Positions 51,569-61,261 of a DNA stretch of 64,000 bases are shown piece by piece (position 1 is the first letter of the stretch; every line of letters begins with the position of its first letter). Location of the stretch: assembly GCF_900104895.1 (NCBI RefSeq), contig NZ_LT629742.1:1922001-1986000 (forward strand), given 5' to 3'. Both the position numbers and the translations under genes were made by a program. The stretch comes from Microterricola viridarii. GTDB taxonomy: Bacteria > Actinomycetota > Actinomycetes > Actinomycetales > Microbacteriaceae. The notes below the pieces were generated by a model. It did not search any database, had not been told where the DNA came from, and saw nothing but the letters and a program-made list of their open reading frames with translations.

Positions 51569-51609
51569 TGTTCCGCCCCTTGTTCCACCCCGAGCACCCA
51601 GGAGATCGC

Positions 51610-52101
51610 ATGGACCGCCGTACCGAGTGGCAGGCGCGCGTCGACGCCGTGTGGGCCGACGCCGCGCTGAACAACGCCGAGGTCATCGACCGCATCGACG
51701 AGCTGGCCGCCGACTGGCCGGAGGACGACGCGCTGTCCCTGTTCCAGACCGCGGGCGCCCGCGACTCCGCCGGCCTCGAGGCGCAGGCGGCGCCGCGCTA
51801 CGAGAAGGCCCTGGCCCTCGGCCTGCCCGAGTCGGAGCGCGCCCAGGCCACCATCCAGCTGGCCAGCACGCTGCGCAACCTCGGCCGGGCCGACGAGGCC
51901 ATCGCGCTGCTCCGCGCCGAACTGGCCGAGCGGCCGGCCGGCGAGTATGCCGGCGCCGCGACCGCGTTCCTCGCACTGGCGCTGGCCGACACCGGGAACG
52001 CGCAGGAGGCGACGCAGCTGGCCGTGCTCGCCCTGGTGCCGCACCTGCCCCGCTACCAGCGCAGCGTGGCGGCCTACGCCAGGGCCCTGACCGCGCCCTG
52101 A
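51610..52101 (+). CDS. tetratricopeptide-repeat protein
   Basis: 163 residues, all helical. Repeats are visible as ALGLPESERAQATIQLASTLRNLGRADEAIALLRAEL and GAATAFLALALADTGNAQEATQLAVLAL, which match the TPR spacing. The N-terminal DRRTEWQARVDAVWADA is a further helix pair. It is cytosolic and probably a protein-protein adaptor; partner unknown. The ATG at 51610 follows GGAGATCGC. It stands between tig and clpP1 but with its own ribosome binding site. Confidence 0.75.
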   Translation: MDRRTEWQARVDAVWADAALNNAEVIDRIDELAADWPEDDALSLFQTAGARDSAGLEAQAAPRYEKALALGLPESERAQATIQLASTLRNLGRADEAIALLRAELAERPAGEYAGAATAFLALALADTGNAQEATQLAVLALVPHLPRYQRSVAAYARALTAP

Positions 52102-52220
52102 CGGGCCGCCCCGTTCGGGCGCGCGGGGGACTCGCGATCTGCCCACGGCGAACACCGCCGTTCCCGGGCCGTCGCTCCGATAGATTCGTCATACCGCGTT
52201 AACTGAAACGGAGCGACAAC

Positions 52221-52814
52221 ATGGCTGAACCTCTGGTAGCCACCAGCGTTTTTGATCGACTGCTGAAGGACCGCATCATCTGGCTCGGTTCCGAGGTGCG
52301 CGACGACAACGCCAACGAGATCGCCGCCAAGCTCTTGCTGCTGGCCGCCGAAGACTCCAAGCGCGACATCTACCTCTACATCAACTCGCCCGGTGGCTCG
52401 ATCACGGCCGGCATGGCCATCTACGACACCATGCAGTTCGTGCCGAACGACATCGTCACCGTCGGCATCGGCATGGCGGCGTCCATGGGGCAGCTGCTGC
52501 TCACCGCCGGCACCAAGGGCAAGCGCTACATCACCCCGAACGCCCGGGTGCTGCTGCACCAGCCGCACGGTGGCTTCGGCGGCACCTCCAGCGACATCCA
52601 GACGCAGGCACAGCTCATCAACGACATGAAGCGCCGCCTCGCCGAGATCACCGCTGCGCAGACCGGCAAGTCCGTCGAGCAGATCAACGCCGACGGCGAC
52701 CGCGACCGTTGGTTCGACGCCGAGCAGGCCCTCGAGTACGGCTTCGTCGACCACATCCGCGAGTCCGCCCTGGATGTCACCGGCGGCGGCGGAACCGAAA
52801 CCGAAACCAAATAG
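52221..52814 (+). CDS. clpP1: ATP-dependent Clp protease proteolytic subunit 1
   Basis: 197 residues. Catalytic Ser in [13 protein letters not shown], His in LLHQPHGG, and Asp in the following helix region. The [18 protein letters not shown] block forms the substrate channel. Actinobacteria build the protease from two different ClpP rings. ACGGAGCGAC precedes the ATG. The second subunit follows after 43 bases. Confidence 0.95.
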   Translation: MAEPLVATSVFDRLLKDRIIWLGSEVRDDNANEIAAKLLLLAAEDSKRDIYLYINSPGGSITAGMAIYDTMQFVPNDIVTVGIGMAASMGQLLLTAGTKGKRYITPNARVLLHQPHGGFGGTSSDIQTQAQLINDMKRRLAEITAAQTGKSVEQINADGDRDRWFDAEQALEYGFVDHIRESALDVTGGGGTETETK

Positions 52815-52857
52815 GCCCCCGAGCATCGACAATTCGAGCAGAAACGAAGAGACGACT

Positions 52858-53526
52858 ATGACGACCCCCAGCTTCGGTGGCACCGCATTCTCCAGCATGC
52901 AGGCACCCGGCTCCCGCTACATCCTGCCCACGTTCGAGGAGCGCACGGCCTACGGCTACAAGCGCCAGGACCCCTACGCCAAGCTGTTCGAGGACCGCAT
53001 CATCTTCCTCGGCGTGCAGGTGGATGACGCCTCCGCCGACGACGTGATGGCCCAGCTGCTCGTGCTCGAGAGCATGGACCCCGACCGCGACATCCAGATG
53101 TACATCAACTCGCCCGGTGGCTCCTTCACCGCAATGACGGCCATCTACGACACGATGCAGTACATCCGCCCGCAGGTGCAGACCATCGTCCTCGGCCAGG
53201 CGGCCTCCGCCGCCGCCGTGCTGACCGCCGCCGGAGCCCCCGGCAAGCGTCTGGCACTGCCGAACGCGCGCATCCTGATCCACCAGCCCGCCGTCGGCGA
53301 GGCCGGCCGCGGCCAGGCGTCCGACATCGAGATCCAGGCCAAGGAGATCCTGCGCATGCGCACCTGGCTCGAGGAGACGCTGGCCAAGCACTCCAACCGC
53401 GACGCCGCCCAGGTGAACAAGGACATCGACCGCGACAAGATCCTGAGCGCCGACGAGGCACTCGAGTACGGCCTGATCGACCAGGTGCTCACCTCGCGCA
53501 AGAGCCTCGCGGCCCTCACCAAGTAG
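52858..53526 (+). CDS. clpP2: ATP-dependent Clp protease proteolytic subunit 2
   Basis: 222 residues. INSPGGSFTAMTAIYDTM, catalytic Ser in GQAASAAAVLTAA and His in ILIHQPAVGE. It has an N-terminal extension of about 40 residues compared with ClpP1 (FGGTAFSSMQAPGSRYILPTFEERT). It forms the mixed tetradecamer with ClpP1 and is served by ClpX encoded downstream. The ATG at 52858 is chosen over a longer frame that overlaps clpP1. Confidence 0.95.
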   Translation: MTTPSFGGTAFSSMQAPGSRYILPTFEERTAYGYKRQDPYAKLFEDRIIFLGVQVDDASADDVMAQLLVLESMDPDRDIQMYINSPGGSFTAMTAIYDTMQYIRPQVQTIVLGQAASAAAVLTAAGAPGKRLALPNARILIHQPAVGEAGRGQASDIEIQAKEILRMRTWLEETLAKHSNRDAAQVNKDIDRDKILSADEALEYGLIDQVLTSRKSLAALTK

Positions 53527-53550
53527 ACCCCGCACAGCTCGGCGCACTGC

Positions 53551-54321
53551 ATGAACGCGACGGGGGACTGGCTGCACGACCGCCGGCCCATCCGTCGCGT
53601 TTCTGCGCTGCGGGACGCTGCGGTGGCGGATGCCGAGACCGATGGCGGCGAGTGGCCGGCGAGCATCCCGGCGATCGCCGCGGTGCTCCGCGACGGGCTC
53701 GACTTCGGCCCAGGCGTCACCTTCCTCGTCGGCGAGAACGGCAGCGGCAAGTCCACGCTGCTGGAGGGCATCGCCATGGCCGCCGGCCTGCCGCCGGAGG
53801 GCGGCAGCAGCAACGGATCGCACACGACGCGCCCCACGGAGTCCCCGCTGGCCGACTGGCTGCAGATCGAGCGCGGGCCCGGCGCGCCGCGCGGCGGGTT
53901 CTTCCTCCGCGCAGAGACCATGCACGGCTACTACAGCTATCTGGAGTCGCTGGACGGCAGCCCCGATCGGCACCTGCACTCGCTCAGTCACGGCGAGTCG
54001 TTCAACGACCTGCTCGACAACAAGCTGAACCACCCCCGCTACGTCACCGGGCTGGCCTGCCTGGACGAGCCGGAGGCCGCGCTGTCCTTCGCGTCCACCC
54101 TCAACTGGATGGTGGGGCTGCGCGACATGGTCGAGCGCGGCAGCCAGGTGATCTGCGCGACGCACTCGCCGGTGCTCGCCGCGCTGCCCGGGGCGCGCAT
54201 CCTGGAACTGGGAGACTGGGGCATCCGCGAGGCGAACTGGGAGGGGCTGCAGCTCGTCGGGCACTGGCGCACGTTCCTGGACTCGCCGGATCGCTACCTG
54301 CGCCACCTCTTCGCCGATTGA
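53551..54321 (+). CDS. AAA-family (ABC-like) ATPase
   Basis: 256 residues. Walker A LVGENGSGKSTLLEGIA (61-69 core), a signature-like SLSHGESFNDLL, Walker B GLACLDEPEAALS and a switch ATHSPVLAALPGARI. It is the small predicted ATPase type related to the RecF/SMC and OLD group, without a nuclease domain here. It sits between clpP2 (24 bases) and clpX (161 bases) in the same direction, a position not usual for the tig-clpP-clpX block. Function unknown. Confidence 0.8.
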   Translation: MNATGDWLHDRRPIRRVSALRDAAVADAETDGGEWPASIPAIAAVLRDGLDFGPGVTFLVGENGSGKSTLLEGIAMAAGLPPEGGSSNGSHTTRPTESPLADWLQIERGPGAPRGGFFLRAETMHGYYSYLESLDGSPDRHLHSLSHGESFNDLLDNKLNHPRYVTGLACLDEPEAALSFASTLNWMVGLRDMVERGSQVICATHSPVLAALPGARILELGDWGIREANWEGLQLVGHWRTFLDSPDRYLRHLFAD

Positions 54322-54482
54322 AAGGCGACGGACGCTCAATTTCGGGCAACCGGTCCGAGAAACTGCGGGCGTCGCTCGCCGCGATGTCGGCATCACAGGA
54401 TAGGCTCGGAACACGTTCTGGAACACTCGTTTCGAGACACGAGTGGCAAGACACGAATTCAAGTCGCTGAGGAGGCGGACGG

Positions 54483-55757
<1,275 letters not shown>

Positions 55758-55802
55758 CCCGACCGCTTCAGAGCCAACGCTTCACTGACGAAGGGCACGG
55801 GC

Positions 55803-56987
55803 ATCCTGCAACCCATCTTCGCCGGCATCGTCGCCGCGATCACCGGATTCGCCAGTTCCTTCGCCCTGGTCATCGCCGGGCTCGTCGCCGTCGGGGCCAG
55901 CGACGAACAGGCCGCATCCGGCCTGTTCGCCCTCTGCCTGGCGGTGGGCGTCATCTGCGTCCTGCTCCCGTGGCTGCTGAAGGTCCCCGTCTCCTTCGCC
56001 TGGTCGACGCCGGGCGCCGCGCTGCTGCTGGCGGCGGGCGCGACGACGCAGAACTTCGCCGCAGCAGTGGGCGCGTTCCTCGTCTGCGCGGCGCTCATCG
56101 TGCTGTGCGGGCTCTGGCCGCTGCTCGGCCGGCTGATCACCCGCATCCCGAAGTCCCTCGCGGGAGCGATGCTCGCCGGCATCCTGTTCCCGATCTGCAT
56201 CGCGCCGGTCACCGCCGCCATCGAGCAGCCGCTCGTCGCCGTGCCGATGATCCTCGTCTGGCTGCTGCTCAGCCGGCTCGCGCCCCGCTGGGCCGTGCCG
56301 GCCGCCATGCTGGTGGCTGCGGTCGGCATCGCCGCGATCGCGGGGCCTGCCGCCCTCAGCGGGCAGTCCGCACTTCCCCGGCTGGAGTTCGTCGCCCCCG
56401 TCTTCGAGCCCGCCGTCATCGTGAGCCTCGGCATCCCGCTCTTCATCGTCACGATGGCGGGCCAGAACGTGCCGGGCTTCGCCGTGCTCTCGACCTTCGG
56501 ATACACCGTCGCGCCGCGCACGGCGCTGCTCAGCACGGGCCTCGCCTCGGCCGGGGCGGCGCTCTTCGGCGGGCACGTGATCAACCTGGCCGCGATCACC
56601 GCGGCGTTGATGGCCAGCCCGGAGGCGCACCCGGAGCGCTCGAGGCGCTGGGTGGCCACCGTCAGCTCCGGCTTCGTCTACCTGGCCCTCGGCGTCGGGG
56701 CGGGCGTGGCGGCGGCCCTGGTGGCGGCTGCACCGCCGGTGATCATCATCGCCGTGGCTGGATTGGCCCTGCTCGGCGCGCTCGTGACCGCCGTGTCGAA
56801 CGCGCTCGAGGTCGCCGAGCAGCGCATCAGCGCGATCGCGACGTTCCTGGTGACGGCATCCGGCGTCGCGATCGCCGGCATCGGATCGGCCTTCTGGGGC
56901 CTCCTGGTCGGCGGCGTGTTCCTGCTCTGGCTGGTGCCAGCGGTGCGCACGCCGCAGGCGCAGCGCGAGCCGGCGCTGCGGCCCTAG
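55803..56987 (+). CDS. BenE-type benzoate/H+ symporter-like transporter, start codon unclear
   Basis: About 394 residues, about 12 hydrophobic helices, no signal peptide. IFAGIVAAITGFASSFALVIAGL is the conserved first helix of the BenE family; later blocks include SFAWSTPGAALLLAAG and ITRIPKSLAGAMLAGILFP. The frame has no ATG, GTG or TTG between the clpX stop (same frame) and 55938. A start at that GTG would delete the first two helices. ATC at 55803 lies 8 bases after GAAGG, in the place where relatives start just before LQP; CTG at 55785 or 55806 is the alternative. The start may be non-canonical or mutated. It ends overlapping sepH by 4 bases. Confidence 0.72.
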   Translation: MLQPIFAGIVAAITGFASSFALVIAGLVAVGASDEQAASGLFALCLAVGVICVLLPWLLKVPVSFAWSTPGAALLLAAGATTQNFAAAVGAFLVCAALIVLCGLWPLLGRLITRIPKSLAGAMLAGILFPICIAPVTAAIEQPLVAVPMILVWLLLSRLAPRWAVPAAMLVAAVGIAAIAGPAALSGQSALPRLEFVAPVFEPAVIVSLGIPLFIVTMAGQNVPGFAVLSTFGYTVAPRTALLSTGLASAGAALFGGHVINLAAITAALMASPEAHPERSRRWVATVSSGFVYLALGVGAGVAAALVAAAPPVIIIAVAGLALLGALVTAVSNALEVAEQRISAIATFLVTASGVAIAGIGSAFWGLLVGGVFLLWLVPAVRTPQAQREPALRP

Positions 56988-58207
56988 GCCAGGTCGTCGT
57001 CGGTGCGCGCGCCGAAGACGATCTCGTCCCAGCTCGGCATCGACGCCCGGCCCTTCTTGGCGCGGGCCGCGGGTGCGGCCGGGGGCACGGCAGAGACCAC
57101 CGCGGGGGCCGCTGCGGGCTCGGCGGCGGTCGGCACCGCGGTCGGCACGGGGCCGGTGGGCGCGGCCGGCGACGGGACGCCCACCGGCTTGCTGACGGCT
57201 CCCCAGAGCCGCAGCGTCGGGTTGGACGGGGCCTCGTCGGAGCTGTCGCCGGGGGCGGGCGTCTGCGACGCCTCGGTCGAGACGGCCGGCACCTCGATCC
57301 GGGGCGCGGCCGGAACGGCGGTCGGCCCGGTCAGGGTCTGGCGTGGCTCGGCCACGGTCGAGGAGGCGGCCTCGCGTTCCCCGCGCCGACGGCGCAGCGC
57401 CTCGAGCAGGTCGGCGGTCTCGCTGAGCGAGGTGGCCGGCTCGTCGGCGCGTTTGATGGCGGCCTTGCTCGCGGCGGGGCTGGAGGAGGCGGCCCGGCCG
57501 TACGCCATGGGCTCCAGCTGGGAGACGACGTCGCCGGGATCGTCGCCGATCAGCGGGTCGCGGAACGAGAACGCGCCGCTGTCGAAGCGCGACTCGTCGA
57601 TCGTGGTGTCGTGGCCGACGGCGCGCAGCCGGGGGATCAGTGAGCCGCTGATCTCGCCCTGCTGCGAGAGCGTCACGGCCTCGGAGTTCAAGGGGGAGAG
57701 GGTGAGCTTCTTCGGCTCGAAGGCCCAGCGCGCGTCGTGGTCGATTCCGTCGGCGGTGAAGGCGAGCTTGATGACCCAGCCGCCGGCCGGCTCCTTCCAG
57801 CTGGCCCAGCGCTCACCGTGGGCGCCGAGGGCGGCGAGGCGCTCCCGGATGACGGTGCCGAAATTCATCGGGTCGTCGGCCGGCTCCGGGTCGATCGCCG
57901 TGTGCACGGGAACGCCGAGCGCCGAGGACACCATGTGCTCGCGTTCGGCGACGACGGGGCCCTCGAAGCGCTGGATGTACTCCAGCGAGGCCCCGGTGAC
58001 GGCGGCGACATCGTCGGCGGACATGCCGGAGCGGATGTAGGCCTGCACCTCGCGGGGCGAGAGCTTGGGGCTGTTGGAAGCCTCGGGCTGTGCCTGGCGC
58101 AGCCGCGATTGCAAGACATCGTCGATGACGATGCGAAAGCGGTCGCCCTCGTCTGAGGCGACGAGAAGCGCCCCGTTCTCGACGCCGATTACCTTGAGTT
58201 CCTGCAT
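56984..58207 (-). CDS. sepH: septation protein SepH (DUF3071)
   Basis: 407 residues. The N-terminal domain MQELKVIGVENGALLVASDEGDRFRIVID continues to a helix-turn-helix-like LSPREVQAYIRSGMSADDVAAVTGAS and is the DUF3071 core. The C-terminal half is Pro/Ala-rich and disordered, ending in the conserved tail GRASMPSWDEIVFGART. Streptomyces SepH stimulates FtsZ assembly at the division site. ATG 58207 is chosen because the family starts with MQEL and AAAGGG lies upstream; the 47 extra codons of the longer frame have no family match. Confidence 0.92.
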   Translation of the reverse strand: MQELKVIGVENGALLVASDEGDRFRIVIDDVLQSRLRQAQPEASNSPKLSPREVQAYIRSGMSADDVAAVTGASLEYIQRFEGPVVAEREHMVSSALGVPVHTAIDPEPADDPMNFGTVIRERLAALGAHGERWASWKEPAGGWVIKLAFTADGIDHDARWAFEPKKLTLSPLNSEAVTLSQQGEISGSLIPRLRAVGHDTTIDESRFDSGAFSFRDPLIGDDPGDVVSQLEPMAYGRAASSSPAASKAAIKRADEPATSLSETADLLEALRRRRGEREAASSTVAEPRQTLTGPTAVPAAPRIEVPAVSTEASQTPAPGDSSDEAPSNPTLRLWGAVSKPVGVPSPAAPTGPVPTAVPTAAEPAAAPAVVSAVPPAAPAARAKKGRASMPSWDEIVFGARTDDDLA

Positions 58208-58409
58208 TGCGTTGAGCCCTTTCGCGCTGGCTATCGCTGCCAAGGATGCCACGCGAGAGGGCCAATTCCGGGGAATACGCTGGGCGTGCCGGAAGTTCTG
58301 TAGGAATGGCGGCCAGATCGGCGAACGAGGGTTTGCTATTCCCCGCACTTTGTTGCAAACTATGGCCGCCGATTTTTGTTCTGGCGGCTGTAAATGGAAG
58401 TGGATGGGT

Positions 58410-58703
58410 ATGGCAACGGATTACGACGCACCTCGAAAGACAGACGATGATTCTGACTCGATCGAGGCGCTGAAAGAACGAGTACCCGACAAGATGTCGG
58501 GCGTCGTTGATGTCGAAGACGCGGACAACCCTGGTGGCTTCGAACTGCCGGGCGCGGATCTCTCCGACCTCGATCTCGACGTCGTCGTGCTGCCCCCGCA
58601 GGCAGACGAATTCACCTGTGTGAGCTGCTTCCTGGTGAAGCACCGCTCGCAGATCGACCACGAGTCCAAGCTCGGACCGATCTGCCTGGAGTGCGCAGCC
58701 TAA
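58410..58703 (+). CDS. DUF4193 protein
   Basis: 97 residues, acidic. MATDYDAPRKTDDDSDSIEALK starts the family pattern and FTCVSCFLVKHRSQIDHESK...ICLECA gives a CxxC...CxxC zinc ribbon at the C-terminus. DUF4193 proteins are conserved across Actinobacteria, usually beside DUF3093 and dut as here. Function unknown; a role binding the transcription or translation machinery is speculation. It is divergent from sepH, and its stop overlaps the stop of the convergent DUF3093 gene. Confidence 0.9.
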   Translation: MATDYDAPRKTDDDSDSIEALKERVPDKMSGVVDVEDADNPGGFELPGADLSDLDLDVVVLPPQADEFTCVSCFLVKHRSQIDHESKLGPICLECAA

Positions 58704-59188
58704 GCAGCGGGCGAATCAGTTTCTGGCCGTCGTGATCGATTGATCGCGGCGGCCAATTCTGTTGGGCGGCGGCTGGAGAGCAGCCAGTACGGGGTGGGGT
58801 CGCTCGGGTCGTTCAGCTCGACGCGGACGACCGGCTTCACCCAGCCGCGGATGAGCAGCCAGGCCCGGGCATCCAGTCGCGGGCCGCGTTCGGCGAAAGC
58901 CTCGGCACCTTCACAGCTTGTGGCCGGCCCCAGTGCGTCGACACCAATGCTGGCGCGGCCGGCGGTGAGCCGGTCGGCCGTCAGGGTGATGCGCGGGGAG
59001 GCGAGCAGCAGCAGCGCGACGCATCCGGCATAGAGGATGAGGGCGGTCACGATGCCCGCCGTCACGCTGATCGGGGCGAGCACGAGGATGCTCGCGGGGA
59101 TGACCAGCGCCGTGGCGATGAACATCCACGGGTTCGGCCAGAGCCGCTCGTCGTAGACGGCGGACGCGGTGTCGAGGTTTTCAGGCAT
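58700..59188 (-). CDS. DUF3093 membrane protein
   Basis: 162 residues with two close helices (about 22-40 and 43-63) followed by a soluble domain with RITLTADRLTAGRASIGVDALG and WLLIRGWVKPVVRVELNDPSDPTPYWLLSSRRP, the DUF3093 signature. Function unknown. The segment before the ATG has TCGAAT exactly 6 bases away. It is divergent from dut. Confidence 0.88.
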   Translation of the reverse strand: MPENLDTASAVYDERLWPNPWMFIATALVIPASILVLAPISVTAGIVTALILYAGCVALLLLASPRITLTADRLTAGRASIGVDALGPATSCEGAEAFAERGPRLDARAWLLIRGWVKPVVRVELNDPSDPTPYWLLSSRRPTELAAAINRSRRPETDSPAA

Positions 59189-59194
59189 GTCTCT

Positions 59195-59200
59195 ATTCGA
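59195..59200 (-). promoter_or_regulatory. -10-like element of the DUF3093 gene
   Basis: Minus strand TCGAAT (4 of 6 matches to TATAAT) with exactly 6 bases to the ATG at 59188. Confidence 0.35.
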
Positions 59201-59214
59201 TCAGAGTTCTGCAC

Positions 59215-59220
59215 TACCCT
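59215..59220 (+). promoter_or_regulatory. -10-like element of dut
   Basis: TACCCT with exactly 6 bases to the GTG at 59227; no ribosome binding site is visible, consistent with a leaderless message. Confidence 0.42.
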
Positions 59221-59226
59221 CGACAC

Positions 59227-59700
59227 GTGGCTGAAAGCGTTGAAGTATTGATCACGGCATCCGTGCTGCCCCAGTACGCCCACCCGGGCGATGCGGGAGC
59301 CGACCTGCACTCCGCGGAGGAGGTGACCCTCGCCCCGGGCGAGCGCGCCCTCGTCGGCACCGGTGTGTCGATCGCTCTGCCGGCCGGATTCGCCGCATTC
59401 GTCGTGCCGCGCAGCGGCCTGGCCGCCAAGCACGGCATCACGATCGTGAACAGCCCGGGCACCGTCGACGCCGGCTACCGCGGCGAGATCAAGGTCGCTC
59501 TGCTCAACACCGACCAGAGCGCACCCTTCCAGATCGCCCCCGGCGACCGCATCGCACAGCTCATCATCATGCCCGTGACCCGGGCGACCTTCATCCCCGT
59601 CGAGACGCTGCCGGGCAGCGCGCGCGGCGAAGGCGGCTTCGGATCGACCGGCACTGCCGCCATCGGCAGTGGCACCCCAACTTCAGGAGGCATCGCGTGA
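59227..59700 (+). CDS. dut: dUTP diphosphatase
   Basis: 157 residues, trimeric dUTPase. Motif 1 GDAGADLHSAEE, motif 2 VPRSGLAAKHG, motif 3 GTVDAGYRGEIKVALLN with the uracil-binding Tyr, motif 4 RIAQLIIMPV and the C-terminal arm RGEGGFGSTG are all present. It hydrolyses dUTP to dUMP, keeping uracil out of DNA and supplying thymidylate synthesis. The start is a GTG at 59227. The stop overlaps the start of the DUF3710 gene by 4 bases. Confidence 0.96.
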   Translation: MAESVEVLITASVLPQYAHPGDAGADLHSAEEVTLAPGERALVGTGVSIALPAGFAAFVVPRSGLAAKHGITIVNSPGTVDAGYRGEIKVALLNTDQSAPFQIAPGDRIAQLIIMPVTRATFIPVETLPGSARGEGGFGSTGTAAIGSGTPTSGGIA

Positions 59701-60323
59701 GCGACGTTGAGAACATCGGCGACCTGCCGGTGGAGCACCCCAAGTCCGCACCAGAGGACCGCGCAGAGAACGGTCCGCTCGACGACAGCGAGGCGAACCC
59801 CGTTCGCCCCTACGTCGACCTCGGCGGGGTCAAGATCCTTCCGCGCGAGGGCCTGCACCTCCGCCTCGAGATCGAGGAAGAGAGCAAGCGCGTCGTGGCG
59901 ATCGGCCTCGACTACGCCAACTCCACGCTGCAGGTGCAGCCGTTCGCCGCGCCGCGCTCGAGCGGCCTCTGGCACGAGATCCGCGGCCAGATCTCCGAGC
60001 AGATCGCGCGCCAGGGCGGAACGACCACCCTCCGCGAGGGAACGTTCGGGCCCGAGCTGCTCGCCCAGATCCCCGTCGCGGCCGGCTCCGGCACGGCCGG
60101 TGGCACGCGCCTCGCCCGCTTCGTCGGCGTCGACGGCCCGCGCTGGTTCCTCCGCGGCGTCATCGCCGGTGAGGCGGCGGTCAACCCCGACGCCGCCGCA
60201 GCCGTCGAGGAGCTGTTCCGCAGCATCGTCGTCGTGCGTGGCACCACGCCGATGCCGCCGCGCGACCTGATCCCGCTGCGCATGCCCGCGTCACCGGCAT
60301 CCGACGCCCCGAGCAACGTCTGA
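59697..60323 (+). CDS. DUF3710 protein
   Basis: 208 residues, soluble. The core runs from VRPYVDLGGVKILPREGLHLRLEIEE through YANSTLQVQPFAAPRSSGLWHEIR and ARFVGVDGPRWFLRGVI to a C-terminal RDLIPLRMP motif, the DUF3710 pattern conserved between dut and DUF3159 in Actinobacteria. Function unknown. The GTG at 59697 overlaps dut and follows AGGAGG. Confidence 0.9.
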   Translation: MSDVENIGDLPVEHPKSAPEDRAENGPLDDSEANPVRPYVDLGGVKILPREGLHLRLEIEEESKRVVAIGLDYANSTLQVQPFAAPRSSGLWHEIRGQISEQIARQGGTTTLREGTFGPELLAQIPVAAGSGTAGGTRLARFVGVDGPRWFLRGVIAGEAAVNPDAAAAVEELFRSIVVVRGTTPMPPRDLIPLRMPASPASDAPSNV

Positions 60324-60334
60324 CCCGCGGGACA

Positions 60335-61087
60335 GTGGCTGCCCCAGAGGACCAGCACGGCGACGAGCCTCGTGAGCACGAGCCGCTCGAGCCGGTGGCC
60401 AGTTTCGGCAGCCAGCTCGCCGACGCCGCCCGCAAGGCGGGGCTCGGCAAGCTGGCCGAGGACGAGCGGCTCTCGCCGCGCGACATGCTCGCGGCGCTCG
60501 GCGGCATCCGCGGCCTGGCCGAGACGATCCTGCCCGGCCTGGTGTTCCTCATCATCTACACCTTCAGCCAGGAGCTGAGCTGGGCGCTCGGCGTCTCCGT
60601 CGGCCTCGCCGTCGTCTTCACGGCGCTCCGCATCGTGGGCAAGACGCCCGTCATGCAGGCCGTCGCCGGCCTGATCGGCGCCGTCGTCTCGGCGGCACTC
60701 GCGCTCTGGACGGGGCGCGGCGAGGACAACTTCGTCCTCGGGCTCATCACCAACGCGGTCTACGCGATCGCGCTGCTCGTCTCGATGCTGGTGCGCTGGC
60801 CGCTGATCGGGCTGGCCGTCGGCTACCTGATGGGCGACGGCCTGGCCTGGCGGGAGAACAAGCGCCGCTTCCAGGCGATGCAGCTGCTCACCGCCTGCTG
60901 GTTCGGCCTGTTCGCGCTGCGCCTGCTCGTGCAGGTGCCGTTGTACTTCGCCGGCAACGTCGAGGGCCTCGCCATCACCAAGCTGCTGATGGGCGTCCCG
61001 CTCTACGCGCTGCTGCTGATCTTGTCCTGGCTCATCGTCAAGGCGATCTACGCCAAGCCCGCGGATGCCGCGGCGCGGCGCCCCTGA
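60335..61087 (+). CDS. DUF3159 membrane protein
   Basis: 250 residues. A polar N-terminus of about 60 residues is followed by about six helices (LPGLVFLIIYTFSQELSWALGV, VGLAVVFTALRIVG, VMQAVAGLIGAVVSAALALW and others). ENKRRFQAMQLLTACWFGLFALRLLVQVPLYFAG is the signature block of DUF3159. Unknown function; found next to DUF3710. The GTG at 60335 follows the DUF3710 stop by 11 bases. Confidence 0.88.
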   Translation: MAAPEDQHGDEPREHEPLEPVASFGSQLADAARKAGLGKLAEDERLSPRDMLAALGGIRGLAETILPGLVFLIIYTFSQELSWALGVSVGLAVVFTALRIVGKTPVMQAVAGLIGAVVSAALALWTGRGEDNFVLGLITNAVYAIALLVSMLVRWPLIGLAVGYLMGDGLAWRENKRRFQAMQLLTACWFGLFALRLLVQVPLYFAGNVEGLAITKLLMGVPLYALLLILSWLIVKAIYAKPADAAARRP

Positions 61088-61110
61088 GTGACCCGTCCCT
61101 CCTGCTAGAG

Positions 61111-61130
61111 TTATCTCGACATCGAGATAA
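61111..61130. promoter_or_regulatory. perfect 20-bp palindrome upstream of acnA
   Basis: TTATCTCGACATCGAGATAA has perfect 9-base arms around CA. It overlaps a good -10 hexamer, TAAAAT at 61128-61133, so a dimeric repressor bound here would block that promoter. The regulator is not encoded in the window. Confidence 0.72.
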
Positions 61131-61168
61131 AATCTTCCGCCGAATCAGCCCTGACCGGTAGAGCCGAC

Positions 61169-61180
61169 TTAGGCTAACCT
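61169..61180. promoter_or_regulatory. iron-box-like half site before acnA
   Basis: TTAGGCTAACCT matches the right two thirds of the DtxR/IdeR 19-bp consensus (TTAGGTTAGSCTAACCTAA), while the left 5 positions do not match. It overlaps a possible -10 (TAACCT). Confidence 0.35.
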
Positions 61181-61261
61181 TGCTGGCAGAACGCGCAGTG
61201 CGGCCGCGAAGATTGAAGATATGCCGCGCATTTGGCGGCGCCCAGCAAAGGAGACGGCCAC

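Noticed and set aside
54375-54400. ClgR-type site upstream of clpX (CGCT-N4-GCG)
   Set aside because: The outer triplets and spacing fit but the inner NANR bases do not, and no such site was seen upstream of clpP1.
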